From contig NZ_CH672422.1 of NCBI RefSeq assembly GCF_000152905.1, forward strand, positions 1-64,000: 64,000 nt of DNA. The letters are read 5' to 3'. Source of the DNA: Nitrobacter sp. Nb-311A. GTDB taxonomy: Bacteria > Pseudomonadota > Alphaproteobacteria > Rhizobiales > Xanthobacteraceae. A model generated the notes under the pieces. That model searched no databases, was not told the origin of the DNA, and saw only the letters and a list, made by a program, of their open reading frames with translations. Position numbers and translations under genes: made by a program. Below are positions 19,373 to 29,009 of the stretch, in pieces. Numbering within the stretch: the stretch's first letter is position 1; each line of letters opens with the position of its first letter.

Positions 19373-20887
19373 TCAACTAGCTTCCGCGAGCAGCGACAAT
19401 TGGTGCGGTTGTGGTTCGACGTCGGTATGGTCGGTAAGATTGGTCGGATAGGCGCCTGTGAAGCAGTGGTCGGAATACTTTGGGTTCGCCGGATCGCGTC
19501 CGGGTTCGCCCATGGCGCGGTACATGCCGTCGATGGAAAGAAAGGCCAAGGAATCCGCGCCGATCATGTCTCGCATCTGCTCGAGGCTGTGGGTCGCCGC
19601 CAATAGTCCGTTCCGGTCGGGAAGGTCGATGCCGTAGTAATCAGGATGGATGATCGGCGGTGAGGCCAGGCGGAAATGCACCTCCGTAGCCCCGGCATCA
19701 CGCATCATGCGGACGATTTTTCTCGAAGTCGTGCCGCGCACCAGCGAGTCGTCGATCAGGATGATGCGTTTGCCGGCGATCGCAGCCTGGTTGGCCGAAT
19801 GCTTCATCCGGACGCCAAGTTCGCGGACGCTTTGGGCCGGCTGGATGAAGGTGCGGCCGACATAGTGGTTTCTGATGATTCCGAGTTCGTATGGCACCCC
19901 GGAGAATTGGCTGTAGCCCAGGGCGGCGGGCACGCCGGAATCGGGAACCGGCACCACGACATCGACTTCGGCGTGACTTTCGCGGGCCAGTTGCGCGCCG
20001 AACGCTTTGCGAACTTCGTAGACCGAGCGGCCGCCGACGATCGAATCCGGCCGTGAAAAATAGATGTATTCGAAGATGCACGGTCTTGGCGGCAGCGGCG
20101 GAAACGGCTTGTGGATTTCGGTCTGAATGGTGCCGTCGATACGATGAAACACGACGACTTCGCCGGGTTCGATGTCACGGACATATTTAGCGCCGATGAT
20201 GTCGAGCGCGCAGGTTTCCGAGGCAAGGATTGGGCAACCATCGAGTTCGCCCAGCACGAGCGGACGGATGCCCCGCGGATCACGCGCTCCGACCAGCTTC
20301 TTGTTAGTTAGCGACACCAGCGCATAAGCGCCTTCGAGAGCCCGGAGCGCTTCAATATAACGCTCAATGAATCGGCCGCGTCTCGACTGTGCGACCAGAT
20401 GAAGAATGGCCTCGGTGTCGGTGGTCGATTGCATCAAGGCGCCGCAGCCGACCAGTTCGCGGCGCAGCGTCAATCCGTTGGTGAGGTTGCCGTTGTGGGC
20501 GACGGCAAAACCGCCGGCATGGAGTTCAGCAAACAGCGGCTGCACATTGCGGAGGATGGTGCCCCCGGTGGTGGAATAACGGGTGTGACCGACGGCGGCG
20601 CTGCCCGGAAGACGTTCGATCACTTCGCGGCGGGAGAAGGCGTCACCGACAAGTCCGAGCCGGCGTTCGGAGTGAAAACGGTGGCCATCGAAGGTCACGA
20701 TGCCGGCCGCTTCCTGGCCGCGATGCTGCAGTGCGTGAAGGCCTAGCGCGGTGATCGCTGCGGCTTCCGGATGGCCGAAGATGCCGAACACGCCGCATTT
20801 CTCGCGGAGCATATCGCCGTCGAGATCGAAATCAGTCTCGGGAGGGTGTGAGGAAGCGTCGCTGGAAAGGCTCTGCTGACAGTCCAT
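19373..20887 (-). CDS. purF: Amidophosphoribosyltransferase
   Basis: First committed step of purine synthesis: PRPP plus glutamine to phosphoribosylamine. The Ntn-hydrolase domain begins at the catalytic Cys in MLREKCGVFGIFGHPEAAA (Cys31 from ATG 20887), implying removal of a short propeptide. The PRPP site is RIILIDDSLVRGTTSRKIV. 504 residues matches the family. ATG 20887 has GAGG upstream and is preferred to TTG 20932. cvpA lies 58 bp upstream on the same strand, the widely conserved cvpA-purF pairing. Confidence 0.96.
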   Translation of the reverse strand: MDCQQSLSSDASSHPPETDFDLDGDMLREKCGVFGIFGHPEAAAITALGLHALQHRGQEAAGIVTFDGHRFHSERRLGLVGDAFSRREVIERLPGSAAVGHTRYSTTGGTILRNVQPLFAELHAGGFAVAHNGNLTNGLTLRRELVGCGALMQSTTDTEAILHLVAQSRRGRFIERYIEALRALEGAYALVSLTNKKLVGARDPRGIRPLVLGELDGCPILASETCALDIIGAKYVRDIEPGEVVVFHRIDGTIQTEIHKPFPPLPPRPCIFEYIYFSRPDSIVGGRSVYEVRKAFGAQLARESHAEVDVVVPVPDSGVPAALGYSQFSGVPYELGIIRNHYVGRTFIQPAQSVRELGVRMKHSANQAAIAGKRIILIDDSLVRGTTSRKIVRMMRDAGATEVHFRLASPPIIHPDYYGIDLPDRNGLLAATHSLEQMRDMIGADSLAFLSIDGMYRAMGEPGRDPANPKYSDHCFTGAYPTNLTDHTDVEPQPHQLSLLAEAS

Positions 20888-20945
20888 TGCGCCTCGCTTT
20901 TCGGTCGGACCTGAGTAAGCCGTGAAGGTCAAGTCCGCGCCCCAA

Positions 20946-21575
20946 CTACTGTTCCGCCGGTTTGCCGTCGATCAGCTTTTGCAGGCTGTCTCGGGCGGGT
21001 TTGGAGTAGCCGTCGGAGCCGGGGGATGCAGATTCCGCATCCGGCTGCTCTTCTTCGGGCTTATTCTTCTTGAGCCTGTTTAAAATGGTGTTCTCGGGAT
21101 CGTCCGGCAAGAGCGACTGTAGCCAGGCGCCGGTGGAATTGAGCACCGTGAGCGATTTCGCCCCTGTGACCCAATCGGGCCGCTGCTTGTCCGGAACCAG
21201 CCAGGCGAAGAACAGGAAGGCAACGACGACGATCAGCAGACCCCGCGCCAGTCCGAACAGGAAACCAAGAGTGCGGTCGAGCGCGCCGATTCTGGAATCG
21301 AGAACCATGTCGGAAATGCGTGTCGTGATGAGCGAAATCACGATCAGGGTGCCGATGAAAACGCCGCCGATCACGGCCGCGGCGGCGAGCGTTTCGCTAT
21401 TGATATAGGTCTTGGCGAACGGCAGGAGCTTTTGGAACGAATAGAGCGTGGCCAGCGCGGCGATGCCCCATGAGGCTATCGACAGGATTTCGCGCATGAA
21501 GCCGCGAATCATCGCCAGCAGGCCCGAAATCAGCATCACGGCGAGCAGAACGAGGTCGAGGATGGTTATCGGCAT
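20946..21575 (-). CDS. cvpA: CvpA family membrane protein
   Basis: Inner-membrane protein named for colicin V production; proposed roles include envelope stress resistance, mechanism unknown. Four hydrophobic spans: ILDLVLLAVMLISGLLAMIR, IASWGIAALATLYSF, AAAVIGGVFIGTLIVISLIT and LFGLARGLLIVVVAFLFFAW. A charged tail (KKNKPEEEQPDAE) ends the 209 residues. ATG 21575. Directly upstream of purF, as in many proteobacteria. Confidence 0.93.
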   Translation of the reverse strand: MPITILDLVLLAVMLISGLLAMIRGFMREILSIASWGIAALATLYSFQKLLPFAKTYINSETLAAAAVIGGVFIGTLIVISLITTRISDMVLDSRIGALDRTLGFLFGLARGLLIVVVAFLFFAWLVPDKQRPDWVTGAKSLTVLNSTGAWLQSLLPDDPENTILNRLKKNKPEEEQPDAESASPGSDGYSKPARDSLQKLIDGKPAEQ

Positions 21576-21667
21576 CGGCTGGTCAGGTCCGCTCGTAAAA
21601 TCTCAAACCACGAATCGTTGTTCAATCGCTAGTCTGGCAGACGATCATACGGCACGTCCGGCCAGAG

Positions 21668-21763
21668 TCCGTTTCAACTGGTTGAATCAGACTCGTCGCT
21701 TATCTTTATTGTTTGAGCATGATCTTTTCCGAAAACCGGTTTCCACTTTTCGGGATCATGCTC
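21668..21763. repeat. Dispersed ACCGGT palindromic element, copy A
   Basis: Composite element: a GGTTGAATCAGACTC motif (21680-21694) followed by a palindrome with arms GAGCATGATC (21715-21724) and GATCATGCTC (21754-21763) around a core AAAACCGGTTTCCACTTTT. Related copies occur at 30149, 36832, 50827 and (decayed) 57614. Lies between cvpA and radA. Confidence 0.75.
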
Positions 21764-21842
21764 TAGGACATTTTCGCATAACTGTCATTGGCCTTGCGGC
21801 CGCCGGATGTATAGCGGCGGCAGGCCGCGAGGTCACGCCGCT

Positions 21843-23294
21843 TTAGCCATCTTGACGACGGATTCGGCCGGGTGTGGCATTTTTCTCCGTGTCGGCGCGT
21901 TTGCCGGGGCGGCCTTGTCCGCGCGCGGCGATATCCGCCACCAGCGTGGTCAATCCGGCGACGGTATCAAGAGAGAGGCCAGCATCGCCGCCGATCTCTC
22001 CACGAGCCGATTCCGGCAGCACGGCACGTCCGAATCCGAGCTTGGCGGCTTCCTTGAGCCTCGCCGGGGTTTGCGCCACCGGCCTGACCGCGCCGGATAG
22101 CGAAATCTCGCCGAAATAGACCGCGTCGGTCGGAAGTTGGGCGTTTGTCAGCGAAGACACAAGCGCTGCGGCCGCGGCAAGATCGCCGGCCGGTTCGTTG
22201 ATCCGCAGACCGCCCGCGACATTGAAATAAACGTCGTGCCCCGAAAGCTTGACCCCGCAGTGAGCTTCGAGAACCGCCAACACCATGGACAGCCGGCTTG
22301 AATCCCAGCCGACGACAGCACGCCGCGGTGTGCCGAGCGAGGTCGGCGCTACCAGCGCCTGTAATTCCACCAGCACTGGTCTGGTGCCCTCGATGCCTGC
22401 GAAGACCGCCGTGCCCGGACTGCCCAGATCGCGTTCCGACAGAAACAGTTCAGACGGATTGGAAACTTCGCGCAAGCCGAGCCCCGTCATCTCGAAGACG
22501 CCGATCTCGTCGGTGGGGCCGAACCGGTTCTTCACCGCGCGCAGAATGCGAAACTGTTGGGAGCCTTCACCTTCGAACGACAACACGGCGTCGACCATGT
22601 GCTCGACCACCCGGGGGCCAGCGATCTGGCCGTCCTTGGTGACATGGCCCACCAGAATCAGCGCGGCCCCGGATTTTTTAGCGAAACGAATCAGCGCCTG
22701 CGCGGAGGCGCGCACCTGGGTTACGGTTCCCGGCGCGGATTCCACCGTGTCGGTCCACATGGTCTGGATCGAGTCGATCACCACGAGGCGCGGTACCGCG
22801 CCATCGGATAGGGTGGCGACGATATCCTCAACCGAGGTTTCCGCCGCCAGTTGCACCGGCGCGTCGGCAAGCCCGAGGCGTTCGGCGCGCAATCGCACCT
22901 GCGCGACCGCTTCCTCGCCGGAGATATAGACCGCGCGATGGCCGGCGCGCGCCAGCAGGCTGGTCGCTTGCGTGAGCAAGGTCGATTTGCCGATTCCCGG
23001 ATCGCCGCCGACCAGCAGCACCGAGCCGCGCACAAAGCCACCACCGGTCACGCGATCCAGTTCGGCCATGCCGGAGGAGAGGCGCGGCGCGTCCTGCGTC
23101 TTGCCGGTCAGCGTTTCCAGCGTGAACAACCGGCCCTTGCGCTTGGAGCGGATGCTGACCGGCATCGTCGTCGCGCCGGTGATGTCCTCCTCGGCCAGCG
23201 TATTCCATTCGCCGCAGGCGTCGCACTTGCCCTGCCAGCGGTTATAGGCCGCGCCGCAGTTCTGGCAGACGAAGGAGAGCGCGGATTTGGCCAT
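21843..23294 (-). CDS. radA: DNA repair protein RadA
   Basis: RecA-like ATPase that promotes branch migration in recombination repair. Zinc finger at the N-terminus (CQNCGAAYNRWQGKCDACG), Walker A GGDPGIGKSTLLTQA, Walker B VIDSIQTMWTD, the RadA-specific KNRFG motif (AVKNRFGPTDEIGVFEM) and a Lon-protease-like C-terminal domain (GGLRINEPAGDLAAAAAL). 483 residues, ATG 23294. alr is 9 bp upstream on the same strand, so they are probably co-transcribed. Confidence 0.97.
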   Translation of the reverse strand: MAKSALSFVCQNCGAAYNRWQGKCDACGEWNTLAEEDITGATTMPVSIRSKRKGRLFTLETLTGKTQDAPRLSSGMAELDRVTGGGFVRGSVLLVGGDPGIGKSTLLTQATSLLARAGHRAVYISGEEAVAQVRLRAERLGLADAPVQLAAETSVEDIVATLSDGAVPRLVVIDSIQTMWTDTVESAPGTVTQVRASAQALIRFAKKSGAALILVGHVTKDGQIAGPRVVEHMVDAVLSFEGEGSQQFRILRAVKNRFGPTDEIGVFEMTGLGLREVSNPSELFLSERDLGSPGTAVFAGIEGTRPVLVELQALVAPTSLGTPRRAVVGWDSSRLSMVLAVLEAHCGVKLSGHDVYFNVAGGLRINEPAGDLAAAAALVSSLTNAQLPTDAVYFGEISLSGAVRPVAQTPARLKEAAKLGFGRAVLPESARGEIGGDAGLSLDTVAGLTTLVADIAARGQGRPGKRADTEKNATPGRIRRQDG

Positions 23295-23303
23295 TGATCG
23301 GCG

Positions 23304-24497
23304 TCAGGTTCGAGGCTCGGCCGGGCCGCCCTTGTAGATTCGGTAGTAGCGGCGCCCCAGGCTGGTCAGCACCTCGTAACCGATGGTGCCGAAATGGTGC
23401 GCAAGTTCGTCCACGGTGATGCCTTCGCCGATCAGTGTCGCCAGATGACCGCGCCGCACCCCCCCAGGGGAAGGGAGATCAGTGATGTCGACAGCCAACA
23501 GGTCCATGGAAATCCGGCCCGCCACCGGGCATCGCGTTCCGGCGACAACGATGTTGGCTCCGCGCGTGCCATCATTGCTGCCGCCGGCACGGAAATATCC
23601 GTCGGCGTATCCCGCCGAGACCACGGCAAGCCGGGTCGGCCGACGCGCGGTCCACGTCGCGCCGTAGCCGACGCTTTCACCTTTATCGATCGAGCGGGTC
23701 TGCACGATCCGGGCTTTCAACTCCACCACCGGCTGCATCGGATTGGCGGCTTCCGGCGTGGGGTTGACGCCATAGAGCGCGGCGCCCGGACGCACGAGGT
23801 CAAATTGATATTGCGGCCCGAGAAAAATGCCGGACGAATTCGCCAGCGAAGCCGGAACCCCGGAAAACAGCCTGGCGATCTCTCGGAACGCCGCGACCTG
23901 TCTGGCATTGAGAGGATGATTGAGGCTTTCCGCGCACGCTAGATGGCTCATCACCAGCGTGATGCCATGATCGCCTGCCTCGATCCTTGGAAGGATGCCT
24001 TGCGCTTCATCGGGGGTGAGACCCAGGCGGTTCATGCCGGTGTCGATGTGGATGGCTGCGCCGCCCGCCCAGCCGGTGCGGCGGCAAAACACGTCCCATT
24101 CTGCAAGTTCGTTGATGTCGCCGATCACGGGCCGGCAATTGATTGTCGCGAAAGCGTCACCGCAATTCTGGAAGAAGCCGTCCAGCACGTAGATGTCGGC
24201 GGCGGAAGCGGCCGCGCGGACCACGCGGGCCTCATCGAGCGTGGCCACGAAAAAGGTTTTGCATCCGGCGGCGCTCAGCGCGCGCACCACGGGCCGGGAG
24301 CCGCAGCCGTAAGCGTCAGCCTTGACCACTCCCGCACACTCGGCGGGTACGGCGGCCTTTTCCAGCTTGCGCCAGTTGGCGACGATGGCGTCGAGATCAA
24401 CGGTGAGGGTGCCGATTGCCGCGGCTTGCGCAACAGTCGCTTCGGCATCGGCCGGCACGCTATTGGAGGCCATTTTGGAATCGGGCACGAGATTCAT
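23304..24497 (-). CDS. alr: Alanine racemase
   Basis: PLP enzyme making D-alanine for peptidoglycan. The PLP lysine is in GVVKADAYGCG, the second catalytic residue Tyr in SVGYGATWTARRPTRL-region, and VSAGYADGYFR follows; RISMDLLAVDITD is the C-terminal signature. ATG 24497 is taken as start (397 residues), with GTG 24521 and ATG 24473 as alternatives; none has a strong ribosome site. It sits between dnaB and radA, all on the minus strand. Confidence 0.95.
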   Translation of the reverse strand: MNLVPDSKMASNSVPADAEATVAQAAAIGTLTVDLDAIVANWRKLEKAAVPAECAGVVKADAYGCGSRPVVRALSAAGCKTFFVATLDEARVVRAAASAADIYVLDGFFQNCGDAFATINCRPVIGDINELAEWDVFCRRTGWAGGAAIHIDTGMNRLGLTPDEAQGILPRIEAGDHGITLVMSHLACAESLNHPLNARQVAAFREIARLFSGVPASLANSSGIFLGPQYQFDLVRPGAALYGVNPTPEAANPMQPVVELKARIVQTRSIDKGESVGYGATWTARRPTRLAVVSAGYADGYFRAGGSNDGTRGANIVVAGTRCPVAGRISMDLLAVDITDLPSPGGVRRGHLATLIGEGITVDELAHHFGTIGYEVLTSLGRRYYRIYKGGPAEPRT

Positions 24498-24636
24498 GCC
24501 GCATGGTACGCTCGGCTGCACGGCGGTTCAACCGCGCCAGCGGTATGCTTGGAAAGGCTGTAAATCGAACCCGCTTATGTTGGAGCGCGTCGTGACGGAA
24601 CGAGCAGCGTCGCGAGGCGGCTGTCGAACGCGACCG

Positions 24637-26127
24637 CTAAATTCGCTCGGGCAGGTGGCTGTCATGTGCAAGATCGCTGAAGCGGGTGAACTGCCCCTCA
24701 AATTGCAGCTTGACCGTACCGGTCGGCCCATGGCGCTGTTTGCCGATGATGACCTCTGCAACGCCATGGGCGATGTCCATGTCGGTCTGCCATTTCTCGT
24801 GTTCGGCTGTACCTGCTTTCGGCTCCTTGCCCAGCAGGTAGTATTCCTCGCGATAGACGAACATCACGACGTCGGCGTCCTGTTCGATCGAGCCGGATTC
24901 ACGAAGGTCTGAAAGTTGCGGGCGCTTGTCGTCTCGATTCTCGACCTGACGCGACAGTTGCGACAGCGCGACGATCGGGACATTCAGTTCTTTTGCCAGC
25001 GCTTTCAGGCTGGTGGTGATCTCGGTGACTTCCTGCACGCGATTGTCGCTGCGCTTGCCGCTTCCCAGCAGAAGTTGGATGTAGTCGACGATCAGCACGT
25101 CGAGCCCCTTTTGGCGCTTCAGGCGGCGGGCGCGCGCCGTCAGTTGCGAAATCGAGAGGCCGCCGGTTTCGTCGACGTAGAGCGGCAGGTGCTCCAGCTC
25201 GATGGTGTGATCACGGATCTTCTCGAAGTCGCTCTCGGTGATACCGCCGCGCCGGATATTGCTGGAGGCGATGCTGGTCTGCTCGGCGAGAATACGCGTC
25301 GCCAGTTGCTCGGCCGACATTTCGCAGGAGAAGAAACCCACGATCCCGCCGTTGACTGTCTTCATGGTGCCGTCGGGCTGAAGCTCCGACTGATGGGCCC
25401 GGGCGATGTTGTAGGCGATGTTGGTGGCGAGCGCGGTTTTGCCCATGCCCGGCCTGCCGGCAACGATGATTAAGTCTGACGGCTGCAAACCGCCCATCCG
25501 CGAGTCGAGATCCCGCAAGCCCGTCGCGATGCCGGACAGCTTGCCGTCGCGGCGATAGGCGTTGGCCGCCATGTCGAGCGCGGTTCTCATCGCCTGAGAA
25601 AATTTCTGAAAGCCGCCTTCATATCCGCCGGATTCCGCCAGTTCGTAGAGCCGGCGTTCGGCGTCCTCGATCTGCGCCCGCGGCGCGAGGTCGACCGGCG
25701 CGTCATAGGCGACGTTGACCATGTCCTCGCCGATGTGAATCAGGTCCCGGCGCAGCGCCTGCTCATAGATAGTGCGTCCGTAGTGCAGGGCGTTGATAAT
25801 AGTGGTGGCTTCCGCCGCCAGACGGGCGAGGTACTGGCTGATGGTCAGGCCGCCGATGTCGGTTTCAGCGGGAACGAAAGTCTTGACTGTGACGGGCGTC
25901 GCGATCTTGCCGCTACGGATCAGGCTGCCCGCGGTCTCAAAGATGGTCCGATGCATCGGGTCGAAGAAGTGCTTCGGCTCCAGGAAATCCGAAACCCTGT
26001 AAAATGCGTCGTTGTTGACCAGAATAGCGCCGAGTAGGCCGCGCTCCGCTTCGACGTTGTGTGGCGGGGCGCGATAGGCTGGTGTGGTCGCATCAGACGC
26101 AAGCTTCAGGATGTTCGAATCAGCCAT
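24637..26127 (-). CDS. dnaB: Replicative DNA helicase DnaB
   Basis: Hexameric 5'-3' helicase of the replication fork. The N-terminal primase-interaction domain (PPHNVEAERGLLGAILVNND, SDFLEPKHFFDPMHRTIFE) leads into the RecA-like motor with Walker A IVAGRPGMGKTALATNIAYN, DVLIVDYIQLL, and LSQLSRQVENRDDKRPQLSD. ATG 26127 (MADSNILKLASD) fits the family; an in-frame ATG at 26175 would add 16 residues. About 496 residues. No intein is present. Confidence 0.96.
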   Translation of the reverse strand: MADSNILKLASDATTPAYRAPPHNVEAERGLLGAILVNNDAFYRVSDFLEPKHFFDPMHRTIFETAGSLIRSGKIATPVTVKTFVPAETDIGGLTISQYLARLAAEATTIINALHYGRTIYEQALRRDLIHIGEDMVNVAYDAPVDLAPRAQIEDAERRLYELAESGGYEGGFQKFSQAMRTALDMAANAYRRDGKLSGIATGLRDLDSRMGGLQPSDLIIVAGRPGMGKTALATNIAYNIARAHQSELQPDGTMKTVNGGIVGFFSCEMSAEQLATRILAEQTSIASSNIRRGGITESDFEKIRDHTIELEHLPLYVDETGGLSISQLTARARRLKRQKGLDVLIVDYIQLLLGSGKRSDNRVQEVTEITTSLKALAKELNVPIVALSQLSRQVENRDDKRPQLSDLRESGSIEQDADVVMFVYREEYYLLGKEPKAGTAEHEKWQTDMDIAHGVAEVIIGKQRHGPTGTVKLQFEGQFTRFSDLAHDSHLPERI

Positions 26128-26355
26128 GGCTTTCGGATTCTGACCTGGATTGTTTGTGGGATACAGGGCTCGCATAAAGCGCCGCTCCGGTGGACGGCGA
26201 TAGCAAGGTCCTGACCCTTATGCCCGATTCCCACATGACCTTGAATGAAACTTAAGTCGAAAAAGCAATGAACTTGACTGTCGCGGTGGCGAATCTCCGC
26301 TCGTCGAATCGCGATGATGCTCAAGCGAGACTCTGGTCTAAACGATGGTGCGTTA

Positions 26356-27606
26356 TCACTCGCCCGCGATCTGAAGCCGTGGCCGCTGTTTTTGCTCAAG
26401 CTGGCGCAGCTTCGTTTCCCCGCGCTGGATATAGTCGCGCGTCATTGGCACGATGCCTTGCCGTTTCGTGATCTGGATCTGAAAATTCATCAGGTTCTGC
26501 TTGCGGAACGACATTTCCGACGACGCCAGATAAAATTCCCACATCCGCGCGAACCGCTCGTCGTACAGTTGTACAGCTTCCTCGCGTCGTGCCATGAAGC
26601 GCTCCCGCCACGCCTTCAGCGTCTCTGCGTAGTGCAGACGCAGGATTTCGATGTCGCAGACAAGCAGTCCCGCGTGCTCGATGGCGGGCAGGACTTCCGA
26701 CAGCGCTGGAATATAGCCCCCCGGAAAGATGTACTTCGCGATCCAGGGATTGGTAATGCCCGGACCTTCGGAACGGCCGATCGAATGCAGCAGCATGACG
26801 CCGTCGGGTTCAAGCAGCTCGGCGCAGCGCCTGAAAAAGGTGTCGTAGTGGTCGACGCCGACGTGCTCGAACATCCCGACAGATACGATGCGATTGAACG
26901 ATCCGGGAATATCGCGATAGTCCTGAAGCAGGAATTTCGTCGATTGCGTCAGGTTGTTTTCCGCCGCGCGGGCGTTGGACACCTGGAGCTGTTCGGTTGA
27001 CAGCGTGATGCCGGTAAGGCGGGCGCCGGTCATTTCCGCGAGATACAGGCTGAGGCCGCCCCAGCCAGAGCCGATATCGAGAACCCTGTGTCCGCGTTCG
27101 AGCAGAAGCTTGGCCGCGATGTGCCGCTTCTTTGCAAGCTGGGCGTCATCCAGTGTGGTGTCCGGCTCCTCAAAATACGCGCAACTGTATTGTTTGTCCG
27201 CATCCAGGAACAGCGAATAAAGCCGCCCATCGAGGTCGTAATGGCGTGCGACATTAATTCTTGACCGCCCGCGGGGATTGAACTGATGGATGTTGCGGAC
27301 GAGGTAGCGGAGCCACCACTGCAGCTTCGCCCAGCGCGGCATGATGTCGGGCTGGTCGAGGAGGATCGCCAGGAGATCAACGATTGATCCTTGTTCGACC
27401 AGCATTGTGCCATCGGTGTAGGCTTCGCCGAAGAACATTTCCGGATCGAGCAGAAGCTGGCGGGCGACTTCGTTCGTGGTCAGGCGCACCCGAACCGGTT
27501 TGCCGGTACCGTCGCCGCAGGTGAAGGTCATACCGCTCGCGGTTACGAATGTGATCGAGCCGCGCCGGACAAACTGGTTCAGAAAAAACCGTAACAAACG
27601 GTCCAT
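26356..27606 (-). CDS. cfa: Cyclopropane-fatty-acyl-phospholipid synthase family methyltransferase
   Basis: SAM-dependent enzyme that adds a methylene bridge to unsaturated acyl chains of membrane lipids. The SAM motif is GHRVLDIGSGWGGLSLYLAE, with RIVSVGMFEHVGVDHYDTFF and IFPGGYIPALSE typical of the CFA/MMA synthase family. About 416 residues from ATG 27606; GTG/ATG codons at 27616-27624 are alternatives. Whether it makes cyclopropane or another modified fatty acid cannot be decided. Monocistronic, minus strand. Confidence 0.9.
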   Translation of the reverse strand: MDRLLRFFLNQFVRRGSITFVTASGMTFTCGDGTGKPVRVRLTTNEVARQLLLDPEMFFGEAYTDGTMLVEQGSIVDLLAILLDQPDIMPRWAKLQWWLRYLVRNIHQFNPRGRSRINVARHYDLDGRLYSLFLDADKQYSCAYFEEPDTTLDDAQLAKKRHIAAKLLLERGHRVLDIGSGWGGLSLYLAEMTGARLTGITLSTEQLQVSNARAAENNLTQSTKFLLQDYRDIPGSFNRIVSVGMFEHVGVDHYDTFFRRCAELLEPDGVMLLHSIGRSEGPGITNPWIAKYIFPGGYIPALSEVLPAIEHAGLLVCDIEILRLHYAETLKAWRERFMARREEAVQLYDERFARMWEFYLASSEMSFRKQNLMNFQIQITKRQGIVPMTRDYIQRGETKLRQLEQKQRPRLQIAGE

Positions 27607-27843
27607 CGAAACCACCATCATCACGAGGACGCGCTAACCGTCGTAACGCTGGAAGTGGCGTCCAAGTTCCATCAATAATAATGTCGCGGAAGCCGGTTCG
27701 CCAATGCTCTCACCGCAGGGCCGATATCCTGAATCGAGCCGCGGTCGTATGTTGCATCCATCTCTGCGCTTCCATTCGCAGCATAATCGGCTAAAACGTG
27801 GGCCGCCGCGGCGGCAGCGTTGTTCCGCACCCGGAGGATGAAA

Positions 27844-28977
27844 ATGTCGAGCCGAGCGCTCAGTCTAGCGACGATGCTTGTGATCGTTGTTCTCGCGGGT
27901 GGCGTTGCCAGAGCGCAAAATCTCGAAGCGGGAAAGTCGGCGGCTCAGATATTTTCGGGGAACTGCGCCGCCTGCCACAAAGGAGTTCGCGGGCTCGTCA
28001 GGACGGTGCCGCCCGGATCGTTGCCAGGCTTTCTGCGCCAGCATTATACCACCGGGCCCACCATGGCCGGGATGCTCAGCGCCTATCTGATGTCCAGAGG
28101 TGCGACCGATCAGCGGTACCGCGTTGAGCGACCCAGGTCGCATCCAGGCGGTATGATATCCGAACCGAGACAGGCGGGGCGACGGGGCGGGAAGCCGATT
28201 CCCCAGGCTGCGCAGCCCGATCCCGCCGCGCAGAATGAAGTGCAGGCAGGCAAGGACCGGTATGGAAGGCGCATCGTTGGACCGGCCGCCGAGAGTCCCG
28301 AGACAGCAAGGCCGGCTTCGGAGGAGGCCAGCGAGCATGACAGGCGGAAGCTTCGAGACAGGAAAAAGCTTAGCAAGCAGCGAAAGCCGGCTTCGGAAGA
28401 GTCGGCGAAAGCTGGCGCCGCAGGGCAGGGCAAGTCTCCGCACGATGCTGCGACGAAGCCCGAGGCGGTGAAGATTGACGACGTAACGCCGGCCAAGGAC
28501 CCAGTGTTGGAAACGGAGTCTGCCAAGGAACAGGCCGACGTGAAACAGCCTGCTCCGGAGCAAGCGCCGAAGCCGCAAGCCGTCAAGCCGGACACCCCGA
28601 AAGCTGATTCAGCCCGATCCGGGAGTGACAAGACCGGCAGAAGCAAGCCAGACGAACCTGGTGTTGACAAACTTGAAGCCAGGGAGTCCACGTCCCAAAA
28701 CAGCAAGGCGGGCAGCACGTCACCTGACGCTGTGCCCACCAGTGAACCGAAAGCGGTGCCGTTGCGCGCTGATCCCGTTCCGGCGGTGACGCCTGCGCCG
28801 AAGGTTGGCGAAGCCGACGCCCGGTCGCCGTTGGAGGCGGGGAGTTCCACGCCGGCGTCAGCCTCCACCGATTCTGCGGCCGCGCCGTCGAAAAAAACTT
28901 CGCCTGAGATGGAACCGGCACCGCCTCCGTTGGAGCCTGCCGCTTCGTCCGCGCCACCACCGGCTCCCGACCGGTAA
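27844..28977 (+). CDS. Haem-binding (CxxCH) secreted protein with long disordered tail
   Basis: Signal peptide (ATMLVIVVLAGGVARAQ), then a cytochrome-c-like segment with one haem motif, IFSGNCAACHKGVRGL, about 25 residues into the mature protein, and FLRQHYTTGPTMAGMLSAYL. No distal Met ligand motif is obvious other than the Met residues there. The remaining roughly 270 residues are Pro/Lys/Glu/Ala-rich low complexity. GGAGG at 27833-27837 is well spaced for ATG 27844 (ATG 27838 is too close). It occupies the place downstream of dprA where topA is common in relatives. Function unknown. Confidence 0.75.
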   Translation: MSSRALSLATMLVIVVLAGGVARAQNLEAGKSAAQIFSGNCAACHKGVRGLVRTVPPGSLPGFLRQHYTTGPTMAGMLSAYLMSRGATDQRYRVERPRSHPGGMISEPRQAGRRGGKPIPQAAQPDPAAQNEVQAGKDRYGRRIVGPAAESPETARPASEEASEHDRRKLRDRKKLSKQRKPASEESAKAGAAGQGKSPHDAATKPEAVKIDDVTPAKDPVLETESAKEQADVKQPAPEQAPKPQAVKPDTPKADSARSGSDKTGRSKPDEPGVDKLEARESTSQNSKAGSTSPDAVPTSEPKAVPLRADPVPAVTPAPKVGEADARSPLEAGSSTPASASTDSAAAPSKKTSPEMEPAPPPLEPAASSAPPPAPDR

Positions 28978-29009
28978 CCGCCTCCCTTCGAACCGGGTCG
29001 GGCAGACGG

